Source: MGBC120314 sp051880495 (GTDB lineage Bacteria; Bacillota; Clostridia; Lachnospirales; Lachnospiraceae). Taken from it: a stretch of 64,000 bases of DNA. Within the stretch, counting starts at the first letter, position 1. Every line of letters begins with the position of its first letter. This document shows, piece by piece, positions 50,326 through 61,100 of the stretch. The stretch spans positions 24,382-88,381 of the forward strand of contig JBJEOB010000009.1 in assembly GCA_051880495.1 (NCBI GenBank). The letters run 5' to 3'. The notes beneath the pieces are model-generated. The model saw nothing but the letters and a program-made list of their open reading frames with translations. It was not told the origin of the DNA and searched no databases. The position numbers and the translations under genes were made by a program.

Positions 50326-51057
50326 AGTGCATTTAATCTGTGAAACATCAAAAAGTATACATCCACAGTGGCCTTTGAATGTAGGAAAACATATAACTTT
50401 CAAATATGTGTCAATCTCAGGGCTGTAGTCAGTGATTTCAAGAGTCTCACCATAGTTTGCCGCCTGTTCGTAACACCTTAGCCACTTTGAATCCATATTG
50501 GCAAACAGACTTCCAAAAGAGCTTCCTATAAGCTTTTCAAGCGACATTTTTTCAAGCTTCGCCAGTGCTTCATTACCATATCTGAAAATCCAGTCTACAG
50601 CATGTCTTTCCTCATTGAATATCATCTCAATGTCCGTAAAGGCAAACGGCATATTGTCGAAACTTTCATAATATTTGCGGTATTCTTTTTCCGTTGCCGG
50701 AACTCCTTCAGCCGACATATTATTTATTATATTCCTTTGCTTAGTACTAAACTGCTGTATAATTTCCTTTTTCTTTCGATTTGCAAATTCAATGCATTCG
50801 CCGTTACTTAAGTTAATCTTATCAGTAATATCATGTACCGCCATAGCTGACACAAGGCACCCGCGGTGTACTTTGATGAAGTCGTCGCCAAGGCTCTTCG
50901 CAATCTCACCAATTGTCATCCTTGTTTCATATACCGTACCGCCCGACACATGAATCCTTGTCTTCTTGCCAACCGTTTGGACGTAAATAATCGTGCTTAT
51001 ACCCAATAAAATCTTTTTTCTTTTTGAAGTAATTGTGACGTATTTAGTTTCCTGCAC
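50317..51057 (-). CDS. LytTR DNA-binding protein with C-terminal PAS-like domain
   Basis: A 246-residue regulator. The LytTR DNA-binding domain is at the N-terminus (about residues 5-105: ILLGISTIIYVQTVGKKTRI, DDFIKVHRGCLVSAMAV, INLSNGECIEFANRKKKEI). A PAS-like sensor domain follows (about 125-240: YYESFDNMPFAFTDIEMIF). Most LytTR regulators have the reverse order with a response-regulator domain in front, so this is an unusual one-component layout. The start is a GTG at 51057 with GGAGG seven bases upstream; the longer frame to 51210 runs into dnaB. It converges on the pfl operon. Confidence 0.82.
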   Translation of the reverse strand: MQETKYVTITSKRKKILLGISTIIYVQTVGKKTRIHVSGGTVYETRMTIGEIAKSLGDDFIKVHRGCLVSAMAVHDITDKINLSNGECIEFANRKKKEIIQQFSTKQRNIINNMSAEGVPATEKEYRKYYESFDNMPFAFTDIEMIFNEERHAVDWIFRYGNEALAKLEKMSLEKLIGSSFGSLFANMDSKWLRCYEQAANYGETLEITDYSPEIDTYLKVICFPTFKGHCGCILFDVSQIKCTKK

Positions 51058-51079
51058 GCGGCTTCCTCCTTTTAAATAA

Positions 51080-51119
51080 GAATACCGGGAAAAAACATTA
51101 TTGTTCTCCCCCGGTATTC
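51080..51119 (-). terminator. Terminator of the gdpP-rplI-dnaB operon
   Basis: GAATACCGGG / CCCGGTATTC ten-base stem with a 20-base loop, followed on the minus strand by TTATTT, 20 bases after the dnaB stop. Confidence 0.75.
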
Positions 51120-51139
51120 GCCTTTGAATGTATGTTATA

Positions 51140-52495
51140 TTAATCGATTTCTCTCTCAGCCCTTTTACGCTCGAGATTACCAAACTTGGTGTATTTAGGA
51201 ATCCATGCAAGACGCACTGTTCCTATAGGGCCGTTTCTCTGCTTGGCGATAATAATCTCTGATATATCACGCTTTTCAGGTTCAATATCCCTGTTATAAT
51301 AATCCTCACGATAAATAAACATAACAACGTCCGCATCCTGCTCAATCGCTCCGGAATCACGAAGATCTGACATGATAGGACGCTTGTCATCACGCTTCTC
51401 AACCGCACGGCTAAGCTGTGACAACGCAATAACAGGAACATTAAGCTCTCTTGCAAGAGCCTTAAGTGAACGAGAAATTTCTGAAATCATCTGCTGGTTG
51501 GATTCTGCTTTGGCATTACCCGTCATAAGCTGCAGATAGTCGATGATTACAAGTCCCAGATTGTGCTCCAGCTTGTATTTTCTGCACTTGGAACGAAGCT
51601 CACCAATCGAAATACCCGGCGTATCATCAATAATAAGCGAAGACCTGCCGATAAGCTCGGCACTCTCTACAAGCTTTGCCCACTGTGTATCATTTATTTC
51701 ACCGGTACGGATATTCTGCGCCTCAACGCCCGACTGAAGCGACAGCAGACGGTTTACAAGCTGAACCTTGCTCATTTCCAGACTGAAAATGGCAGTCGTC
51801 GTATGATGAGTGACCGCTACGTGCTGTGCAATATTTAATACAAATGCGGTCTTACCCATTGAAGGACGCGCCGCAACAAGTATTAAATCCGACGGCTGGA
51901 GTCCTGACAGTTTAAAATCTAAGTCAGTAAAACCGGTCGGTACACCGGTAATATTTCCCTTGCTCTGATATGCCCTTGAAATACCCCTTAACGCATCTAT
52001 CGCGACATCCTTAATCGGGACATACTCACTTGAGCCACGGTTCTGTACCAGATTGAAAATCTTGGTTTCAGTATTTGCAAGAATATCCTCAACACTGTCC
52101 TTGCCAAGATAACACGCCCTGCTTATTTCCTCATTTGCCGCAATCACACGGCGAAGCACCGCCTTATCATGCACTATCTGTGCGTACTGGCGAATATGTG
52201 CAGATGTCGGGACATCAAGCACCAGTGACTTCATTGCCTCAAGGTCTGCAATCTCAGGCGGGACCGACTTCTCACGAAGCTTCTCAGGCAATGTCAGTAC
52301 ATCCACTACCTTGCCCTCGTTCACAAGCTCAAGTATCGCGTCGAACATAACACCATACTGGCTGTAGTAGAAATCATCTGAAGTAAGCATTTCCGATGCG
52401 ACGGTAATCGCGTCAACATCCAGTATCATCGAACCTATAACGGATTTCTCCGCATCTAAATTATTGGGTGCAGTCTTAATAATCTCTTCATCCAT
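51140..52495 (-). CDS. dnaB: Replicative DNA helicase
   Basis: A 451-residue hexameric helicase: N-terminal domain from about residue 8 (APNNLDAEKSVIGSMILD), RecA-like core with Walker A ARPSMGKTAFVLNIAQ and Walker B LVIIDYLQLM, and the SRSLKALARELNVPVIALSQLSR loop. Full normal length. It follows rplI by 8 bases, as in Bacillus. Confidence 0.97.
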   Translation of the reverse strand: MDEEIIKTAPNNLDAEKSVIGSMILDVDAITVASEMLTSDDFYYSQYGVMFDAILELVNEGKVVDVLTLPEKLREKSVPPEIADLEAMKSLVLDVPTSAHIRQYAQIVHDKAVLRRVIAANEEISRACYLGKDSVEDILANTETKIFNLVQNRGSSEYVPIKDVAIDALRGISRAYQSKGNITGVPTGFTDLDFKLSGLQPSDLILVAARPSMGKTAFVLNIAQHVAVTHHTTTAIFSLEMSKVQLVNRLLSLQSGVEAQNIRTGEINDTQWAKLVESAELIGRSSLIIDDTPGISIGELRSKCRKYKLEHNLGLVIIDYLQLMTGNAKAESNQQMISEISRSLKALARELNVPVIALSQLSRAVEKRDDKRPIMSDLRDSGAIEQDADVVMFIYREDYYNRDIEPEKRDISEIIIAKQRNGPIGTVRLAWIPKYTKFGNLERKRAEREID

Positions 52496-52503
52496 AACAA
52501 TAC

Positions 52504-52950
52504 CTACATTTCATTTACAACAACCTTTAACTTGGCTGTAACCTCACGGTGTAACTTAACGGAAACAATGTGTGTTCCCGGTGTTCTGATTGGCTCATCA
52601 AGCACAATTTTCTTCTTGTCAAGCTCAAGACCAAGCTGCTTTTTGGCCTCTTCCGCAATTTCCTTGCTTGAGATTGAGCCAAATGTTCTTCCTCCCTCGC
52701 CAGTCTTAATGGAAGCCTTAACGGTCATCCCTGCAAGCTTCTCTGCAAGTGCCTTGGCGGCATCAAGCTGCTCCTTCGCAATCTTGTCTTCATTGGCCTT
52801 CTGAAGCTTCAAATCATTGAGATTCTTGCTCGTTGCCTCAATTCCAAGCTTTTTAGGAAGCACATAATTTCTTGCATATCCATCATTAATCTTAACTATC
52901 TGACCTTTTTTCCCAAGTGTCTTAACATCTTCCAATAAAATAACTTCCAT
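52504..52950 (-). CDS. rplI: 50S ribosomal protein L9
   Basis: A 148-residue protein: MEVILLEDVKTLGKKGQIV with VNDGYARNYVLPKKLG, then a long central helix and a C-terminal domain (GSISSKEIAEEAKKQLGLEL). It binds 23S rRNA at the L1 base. Its start overlaps the gdpP stop (TAATG). Confidence 0.97.
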   Translation of the reverse strand: MEVILLEDVKTLGKKGQIVKINDGYARNYVLPKKLGIEATSKNLNDLKLQKANEDKIAKEQLDAAKALAEKLAGMTVKASIKTGEGGRTFGSISSKEIAEEAKKQLGLELDKKKIVLDEPIRTPGTHIVSVKLHREVTAKLKVVVNEM

Positions 52951-55004
52951 TACAAATCTCCTTCCTCAATCATTGTATCGATAGTTCTCTTAACTATCTC
53001 CACTGCCTGTTCTACGGTAACATCCTTAAGCTGGGCTCCGGAAATACTCATGTGGCCTCCGCCGCCAAGCTTCTCCATGATTATCTGAACGTTAACCTCA
53101 TCTATCGAACGGGCACTTATATAAATCTTTCCTGAATATTCCGTAAATACAAACGAAGCCTTGATACCTTTTATGTCAAGCATTTCGTTCGCCGCCTGTG
53201 CCGCCACAACTGTAGGGCTTTCAAGTCCTTCACTCGGCGATATTGCAAATGCAAAACAGCCCTTGTAGACTTCCATGCTGCTGATTGTCGCCGCCTTCGC
53301 CTTGTATTCATCCATGTCACTTCTAAGTATCTTACGGACACGGACGATATCGGCGCCATTTCTTCTAAGATAAGCCGATGCCTCAAATGTACGGACACCC
53401 GCTTTGTTGTTAAACTTGTTGGTATCAATAATCACTCCGGCATACATCGCCTCTGCCTCTGCCGCCTTCAACTTAATTCCGTTGTCAAAATACTGCAGAA
53501 TCTCGGCAACCATTTCACTTGCCGACGAAGCATTTGGCTCAACATACGAAAGGATTGCACCTTCTATTGTCTCGTCTGTCTGGCGGTGGTGGTCAATAAC
53601 AACCAGTGTACGGCACAGGGAAAGAAGCTCCTCGCACTCCGTATAGCTTGGTTTGTTAACATCAACTACAACTACTACAGACGATGCATCCACCATATCC
53701 TGGGCTGTATTGCTTGTTATAAACACATTTTCATATTCCGGCAGACTCAGCAGTCTGTCCATGACAGGCTTAACAGAAGTAGTAACCTCATTAAAAACAA
53801 TATATGCCTTCTTACCTGCATGCATCGCTGCATGACAGATACCTACCGAAGCACCAAGCGAATCCATGTCGCCTATCTTGTGCCCCATAATAAATACTTT
53901 TTCTCTTGATGCAAATATTTCGCGAAGGGCATGTGCCTTGACTCTGGCCTTAACCCTTGTATTCTTCTCCATCTGCTGGCTCTTGCCGCCAAAGTAAATA
54001 ACCTTCTCATTGTCCTTTACAACAACCTGGTCACCGCCACGGCCAAGCGCAAGGTCCATTGCCGACTTGGCAAGTTCAAGACTCTTAATATATTCATCAT
54101 CCGTCTTGGTACCTATACCAAAGCTTATCGTAAATGCAAGGTCTTCTCCAACCTCAACCTTCTTGACATCCTCAAGAAGACTGAACTTGTCACTCTTCAT
54201 CGAATCAAGTGCCCTGTAGGTAAACATCGCAATATACTTGTCTTTCTCAAGCTTCTTGACAATACCTCCGCGCGAACAGATATATTTATTAATCATACCC
54301 TCTATGATGCCCGGGGTAACCGCCAGGTTGGCAACATCAGTATTGTCAATAACCTCATCATAGTTATCAATATAAATAAGTCCTGCAACCATCTGCTCTT
54401 CAGCAAGCGTTTTGAGTGCAGAATTAAGATCCGTCGTATCAAACATATACATTGCAATGATGGCACTGCTGTCATCCTCGTCCACAAGGTCAAGGCCTCC
54501 CGATATCTCAGCAAGCGGCAGTCTCTTAAGCTCTATACGGTAATCCCTGTCATTAAAGGAAAGATATATCTCCTTAATCTCATCCTCCTTCGGAAGATTC
54601 TCCTTACGGATTGACTCAAATATTGCCATAATGGACTTCTTCTGTTCTTTTTCCTTGCCAAAAATCTCCTTCATGCGATAATTGGTCCAAATAATCCTGC
54701 CATTATCGTCTATCAGTCCGTACGGAACCGACAGTTCCTTGAGCAGCTGTTTCTGAACCTGAGAATAATTAGCCGCAAAATCTATCATTGCATTCATAAT
54801 CTTATTGTACTTATAACGGTACAGAAGTAACGCAATAGTAAGATAAATAACATTAAAGGCAGACATTAATACACCTGCGGGACGACTTATTAGGAACATC
54901 GGAATAATCATCACGAGGAACAGAACACCAATATATAAAGGCCATGTCATATAAGACTTAAGCTGGCCGGTTAATTTGAATCTTGATTCACCAAATTTAC
55001 CCAT
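52950..55004 (-). CDS. gdpP: Cyclic-di-AMP phosphodiesterase, GdpP/DHH family
   Basis: A 684-residue membrane enzyme: two N-terminal helices (about 19-60), a PAS-like domain, a degenerate GGDEF domain (about 170-310) and a DHH/DHHA1 phosphodiesterase. The motifs FIMGHKIGDMDSLGASVG, VVVVDVN and LVVIDHHRQTD supply the Mn2+ ligands, and GGGGHMSISGAQL closes the DHHA1 domain. It hydrolyses c-di-AMP, which controls osmotic balance and wall stress. The gdpP-rplI-dnaB order is the same as in Bacillus. Confidence 0.94.
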   Translation of the reverse strand: MGKFGESRFKLTGQLKSYMTWPLYIGVLFLVMIIPMFLISRPAGVLMSAFNVIYLTIALLLYRYKYNKIMNAMIDFAANYSQVQKQLLKELSVPYGLIDDNGRIIWTNYRMKEIFGKEKEQKKSIMAIFESIRKENLPKEDEIKEIYLSFNDRDYRIELKRLPLAEISGGLDLVDEDDSSAIIAMYMFDTTDLNSALKTLAEEQMVAGLIYIDNYDEVIDNTDVANLAVTPGIIEGMINKYICSRGGIVKKLEKDKYIAMFTYRALDSMKSDKFSLLEDVKKVEVGEDLAFTISFGIGTKTDDEYIKSLELAKSAMDLALGRGGDQVVVKDNEKVIYFGGKSQQMEKNTRVKARVKAHALREIFASREKVFIMGHKIGDMDSLGASVGICHAAMHAGKKAYIVFNEVTTSVKPVMDRLLSLPEYENVFITSNTAQDMVDASSVVVVVDVNKPSYTECEELLSLCRTLVVIDHHRQTDETIEGAILSYVEPNASSASEMVAEILQYFDNGIKLKAAEAEAMYAGVIIDTNKFNNKAGVRTFEASAYLRRNGADIVRVRKILRSDMDEYKAKAATISSMEVYKGCFAFAISPSEGLESPTVVAAQAANEMLDIKGIKASFVFTEYSGKIYISARSIDEVNVQIIMEKLGGGGHMSISGAQLKDVTVEQAVEIVKRTIDTMIEEGDL

Positions 55005-55070
55005 CTTATACTCCTTTCACGGATATTATATTATACCATAAAAACAATAAGATGTAAAACAATAAAAAGA

Positions 55071-55096
55071 ACCCCGCCGTAATTAAACGGCGGGGT
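55071..55096 (-). terminator. Terminator of the giant surface protein gene
   Basis: ACCCCGCCGT / ACGGCGGGGT ten-base stem with a short loop, followed on the minus strand by TCTTTTTATTG. Confidence 0.88.
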
Positions 55097-55123
55097 AAAA
55101 TCCCATACGTTAGTATGAAATAT

Positions 55124-58100
55124 TTAGTTTAAACCAAAGCTTGCAAGAATTACAGCAAACTCATCTGAATCTGCGAATCCATCGAGTACCTGGTCTCTTG
55201 TCCATTCATTTCTGTCAAGTAAACCTACCCATAATTCGTAGCCTGGCTGATCAAGCTCTCTTCCAAGGAATGTTTCGTAAAGAATTGCAACGTACTGTGC
55301 GTTTGTTGTATTCTTTGCGATAAATTCATCTGAGTGGAAGAATCCGTTTGCAGCTACATTTCTTGGTGACATGTAGCCTTCGATAATCTGTGCGCACCAT
55401 ACATCAACGCCAGGAACATCTGCCGGTCTGCCAAGTGCCTTTTCATAACATCTTGCTACAAATGATGCAAGGAATATGTTACGGTTTCTGTATCTGTTTA
55501 AGATATCTGTCATTCCAGGGATATCACTCATCTGACCCTGACTGATTCCGTATGTATCACAGATACCCGCAAACTCTGTTGACATTACGAAGCCTTCAAA
55601 TATCTTCTCAATATCAACGCCTGCGTTAAGTGCATCAGCCCACATCTTCTTTCCTTCTGCATCTGCCACACGGTTAAGGAATGTTGCGTAGAAGATTTCT
55701 ACCTTCTGCTCATTAGTAAGACCGCTGTTCTTGAACTCATCACTGTTAACAAAGCCGTAACTTGCTGTTGCACCGTTAAGTGTTCCGTTTGCAAGAGCTG
55801 TTACCCATGTGTTGATACCTTCTTCATCAGCATCTCTTCCTAAGATGTTCTTGTAAAGTCTTTCTACGAATGCCTTAATCTTTGTTAAATCAGCAGGTAC
55901 TTTGTTCTTCTCAAATGTTGCCTTAACAGTAACATCAACGCTTCCTACTGTAAGTGTTGTTGTTGCTGCGCTCTTATCGGCAACTGATGCACCTTCACCT
56001 GTTACAACCCATTCTTTGAATGTGTAGCCGTCGTTAGCTGTTGCTGTAAGGTTAACTGTTGTTCCCTCTTCAACTTCTGTCTTGTCAGCTGCTGCTGTAC
56101 CATTTCCGTCATTTTCAACCGTAATCTTAACAATTACCGGTTTAGCTGTTGCCGTACCTGCTACAACAATCTCTGTTGCTGCATTAAATGCTGTAACTTC
56201 ACATGTGTAAGCATCGCCTTCTGCAGCCTTGGTAACTGTACCAACTGTTGCTGTATCCTCTTCCGTATCCACTTTCTTAAGAGTAACTGTTGGAGCCGTC
56301 TTAAATTCCATACCTGTATCAGGTGTAATTGTTACAGTTACAGTATCCTTAACTGTTGCCTTTGTCTTGTCAGCTTCTGCCTTAGCATTTGTAAGTCCTG
56401 TTGAATCAACTGTTACATCGAATTCAGGATATTCTGCTCCACCTGTTACGGTAATCTGTGTATCTGCTGTAATACCGCTGATTACACACTTGTATGTTCC
56501 GTCTCCATTGTCTGTTACTTCACCGGCTGTACCAACTGTTGCAGTAACAACTGGAGCTGCCTTAAATGAAGCACCTTCATCAGGAGTAACGGTTACTGTT
56601 ACTTCACCATCTGCAGGAATCCATACAGACTTGCTAAGTTTAGCTTTTGCATTTGTTAATCCTTCAGAAACTAATTCTGCCTTGTATGTTGTAGGAACTG
56701 TTGTTGTACCTTCCTTAACCTCTACGCGGTAAATATCGATACCACCAACTTCTAGTTCACCAAGGTAATATGTTCCCGCACTTTCAAGCACGAATACAAA
56801 CGGTTCAGGTACCGTACCCTTTACAAGGTCCGGTCCTACTGCAACGGTTGCACCTGCAGAATCAACGAGTGTAACCTTTCTTACATCGCCTGTGCTGCCG
56901 CCACTCTGATTTGCATGTACGATGACGATTGCAGGTTTTGTTGTTGTGAATTTAACATATCCGGTTGATTTCGAAACAACCATCTTAGTACCGGTCTGTA
57001 AACGATAAGTAAATTTGTTTCCGTCAGGGTATTCCTTTTCATTTTTTGTACCCTTAACCTTAATACCAAGTGAAAAGTATCCGTCAGCACTCTTTGCAGC
57101 TGTCTCTGCTGTTAATGCAGCAAATACGTTTTCTGTATCGCCTAACAATACATATGATTCAATTGATGGCGCTGTCTTGGTTGCACCTGTTACTGTAATT
57201 ACAGTAGTTGCGGTAAATCCTGTAACTTCGAATGAGTATGCACCGCCTGTTAAAGCCTTTGCCTCACCGACAGTTGCATTATCTGCTGTTACCGATGGTA
57301 CTCCGTCAAATACTGTACCTGAATCAGGTGTAAGTGTAATTGTAACTACGTCGTCATTATATACCTTTGTTGTCTCTTCTGTATCAGGTTCAGCTGTTGC
57401 GCCTGTAAGACCTTCCTTGTTAATGCTAAAGTCATAGCTTGGCTCATCAACCGTAGCACCCACTACAGTAATAACTGTGTTAGCTGTAAATGTTGTAACA
57501 TCGCACTTATATGAACCATCTGCCTGCTTAGTTACTTCTCCTGCTGTTGCATTGTCTGCTGTAACTGTAGGAGCTGCTTCAAACAACTTATGATCAGCAG
57601 GTGTGATTGTAACTGTTACCACATCATCAGCATGAACTTTGGTAACTTCTGTCATTGTCGCAGTTGCACCTGTAAGCTCTGTCTGTACAAGATCTACAGT
57701 AAATGTAGGCTCTGTATCAAGAACTGCCTCACCTGAAACTGTTACTGTTGCTTCTGAAGTAAATGTTGTGATTTCACACTTATATGAACCATCTGTCTGC
57801 TTAGCAGGAGTACCTGCTGTTGCACCTGTAGCTGATACTGTAGGTGCTACACTAAATACATATCCCTCTGTAGGAGTGATTGTTACTACTACAACATCAT
57901 CTGTTGAAACCTTATCATCTGCTGCGATGTCAAGTGCAGCATCAGCGTTTTTCAATCCACTCTTATCAAGTGCTACTGAATATGATGCTACAGTGTAGAA
58001 ATCAGGCTCCCATCCGCCAAAGTTTGCTGTCATATCAAACTTTGGATCTTCTACATGGATTGTTACACCGGATGTAATTCCCTGATTTGTTGTAACAATT

Positions 58101-61100
58101 GTTCCATCTGCAAGATGTGTATTGTATTCCTGATAATTTGCATTAGAAACACTCGCATTCATATCTGCGTATGCCTTAGTTGCAAGCATTGTTGATGATT
58201 CAACCAATGTGTTGTACCATTTTATTGAGCCTGCATCCCATGCACGAGCAAGGAGGTTGCCTGATGTAGCCTTAAGACCAGGATAATCTGTTGTAGCGAT
58301 TGAGCAATCATTAAAGAAGTAACCGCCGTCAGTAGCCTTAGCCTTGTTGGCAACGATGAAGCTTCCTGTTGCTTCCTGATCGCTGTAGCTGTACATGCTT
58401 AATAAGCACCTGTCAAATACAGGATTACCGTCACCACAGATATAGTCTGTTGTTCCTTCGATTTTACAATCTACAAAGTATGAATGCTCATTTGAATCAC
58501 CTGTATAGACTGTATCCTGCGAACTTAAGAACTCGCAGTTCTTGTACTCAGTCTTATCAGCCTGAATGTAAATTGCTGCAGCTCTTTCCTTATATGCTCT
58601 CTTAATAACATCTGCGTCTGTTGCAACAGAACGATCAAGCTTACATTCACCTGTACCTGTTCCAACGCCGTCCTCTACTTCATCAGCAGTCATATATCTG
58701 TTGAATGAATTTTCAAATATAATATTTTCTGCCTGGAAGCCTTCGGCCCCTGCAAGGAGGTTAACTGTTGCTCCCCAGTGTCCAGGATTCTGAGTAACAG
58801 GAATGCTTACCTGATATTTATCGATTGCAAGTGCCTCATCATAGTATATTGACTTGCCGTCTGCACTTAATTTAGCACTGTAGTATGAATATCCTACACC
58901 GTAATACCATGTAATTGCTGACACACCTGAAGCATTTGCGCTCTTAATTGTAATATTAGGAGTGTTGATAACAAGCTGTTCTCTATACACTTCATCTGTA
59001 AGTAATAATGTTACTCTCTCTCCGTTTGTACGAGTCATTCTTGAAACATACTTAACTGCTTCTGCAATTGTTTCAAATTCCTGACCTGCACCGACATTTA
59101 TTTCTGCCTTGTATTCGACAGAAGATGAATCTTCCGGTGCCTGAAGGTATACATCATTAGTTACTGCAGCATCTCCTACCGATACATGGTCGTATGCCGA
59201 ATAAGCAGTTGACTCTACTGATGTAACATATTCAGCCGCACGAAGTTCTGCAGAATATGTATCACCTGTTACATCAAATGTGTATTTGTAGTCAGGTGTT
59301 TCAATATTAGTAAATGTAATCTTAGTTACGTCTGAAGTTTTCTTATCAGATGTTACAAACTTACCTGATACAGAAACAACCGGCTTAGCTGTCGCAACAA
59401 TGTCAACATCCGGAGTCATTCCTTCAAGTTCACAAACTTTATTAAGCACTTCGTAATCATCTGCATTTGTTAAGACAACAGAGTATTTCTCACCGGCAGC
59501 AAGATATACTTCTTCATAAGTATATGTTTCTCCATTCTTTGTCAATGTTACTTCAACAGAATCGAGTGAATTGTTTTCAGGAACTAATGTAACCTTAAGG
59601 TCTCCCTTTAATGCACTGTCAGGAACTCCTGTTAATGTTCCTGAAATTTGTGCTACAGGAGATTCTACAACAGCAAAATCCTTAGGGAATGTTGTTGCAT
59701 TACCTGTTAATGTAAATTTATTAGCTCCGTCGGTATCATCAAGCTTGTATCCGATATTAGGAATTGCTGCTACATATGATGTGTTACCGTCAACTCTCTT
59801 AAGTGTTGCGCTGTACTTTCCTTCTGAATCAATTTCTGCAACAACATCAGCTCTTGTTGTATCTGTTACATTCTTAAACTTAATCTGTGTTACTCCGTTA
59901 GCTGCTGCGTTACTTACCGTACCGCTTACAACTACGCTGTTAACAGGATTATATTCGTCAACATAAATATGGTATGTCTTTACTTCACCTGTTGCGATAA
60001 CCGGAAGGTAGCGAACATCGCCAACCGTTACAACAAAGTCATCAATATCCGGAACAGTTACTTCCTTCAATGACTTTGAAACCTTAACTTTGTATGTTCC
60101 GTTTTCATCTGAGCCGACTGTAATGCATCTTGTACCGTCTTCCTGTGAACATATCATCTTTACAACAACCTTGGTTGTGTCAGCATTAACCAATGGAAGG
60201 TATAATACATTACCTGTTCTGAATTTAGCAAATCCGGTTGCATCATATGAAATACCTGAGCTGTTAAGCTTACCAAGCATTACTGTCTGACCTGATGTAA
60301 GTACTGATGTTGAACCTACAGAATTTAATGTTGTAAATGTGCCTGTAAAGTCAAAGTCATTTGACTGTGTCAGTTCAACTTCTGCTTCTGTTAAGCCACC
60401 CTCAAATACTGCCTTGATTTCAACATTTTCATCAGGCATTGTGAAGGTTGTTTCTGCACTTGAAGCATCCGTAAGGACTAATGTTGCAGGCGATACTACT
60501 GTCCAGCCCTTAAATGTTGCTCCTGTATTAGGAGTTGCTGTAATTGTAACAACATCATCAACATAAGCTTTTGACTTTGAAGCTATAGCCTTACCGTTTC
60601 CTTCAGCAGTAACCGTAATCGTACGCTCTTCTGCTGTTATATATTCAACTGCAACGCTGTGAATATAAGCGCTGATTGAACCTGCAATGTTGATTACAAC
60701 TCTTCCGCCTTCAGGTGCTGTTATCTTGTATACACCATCTGTACCATCATTACCATTAACATATTCTGCAATCGTATCAACGGTTAAATCACCTGCTGTC
60801 GGTACAATTGAGCCATACTTGCATTCTTCTATTGTAATCTTAGCAGCAGAAGCAAGATCAAGAGTGATTGTACCACTGCTTGTTGTAACACCATGAGAAG
60901 CATGCTTTGTCATTCCGCTTGTGCTAAGGCCATCAATTGCATTGATATCATCAACTGTAGCATATGCGCTGATAAAATCATATGTTCCTGCCGCAACAGT
61001 CTTAATCTCTGAAAGATATTCCACCTGAATTGCGTGGAGATAGTTGGTTCCTGCTGCAAATGTGATAACTAACTCACCGGCTTCAGCGTTCTTAATTGTG

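Noticed and set aside
53931..54614. 227-codon plus-strand frame
   Set aside because: Antisense to gdpP, no ribosome site; a shadow frame.
56229..56732. Val/Ser/Thr-rich plus-strand frames opposite the giant surface gene
   Set aside because: They mirror the Thr/Val-rich repeats of the coding strand and have no start signals.
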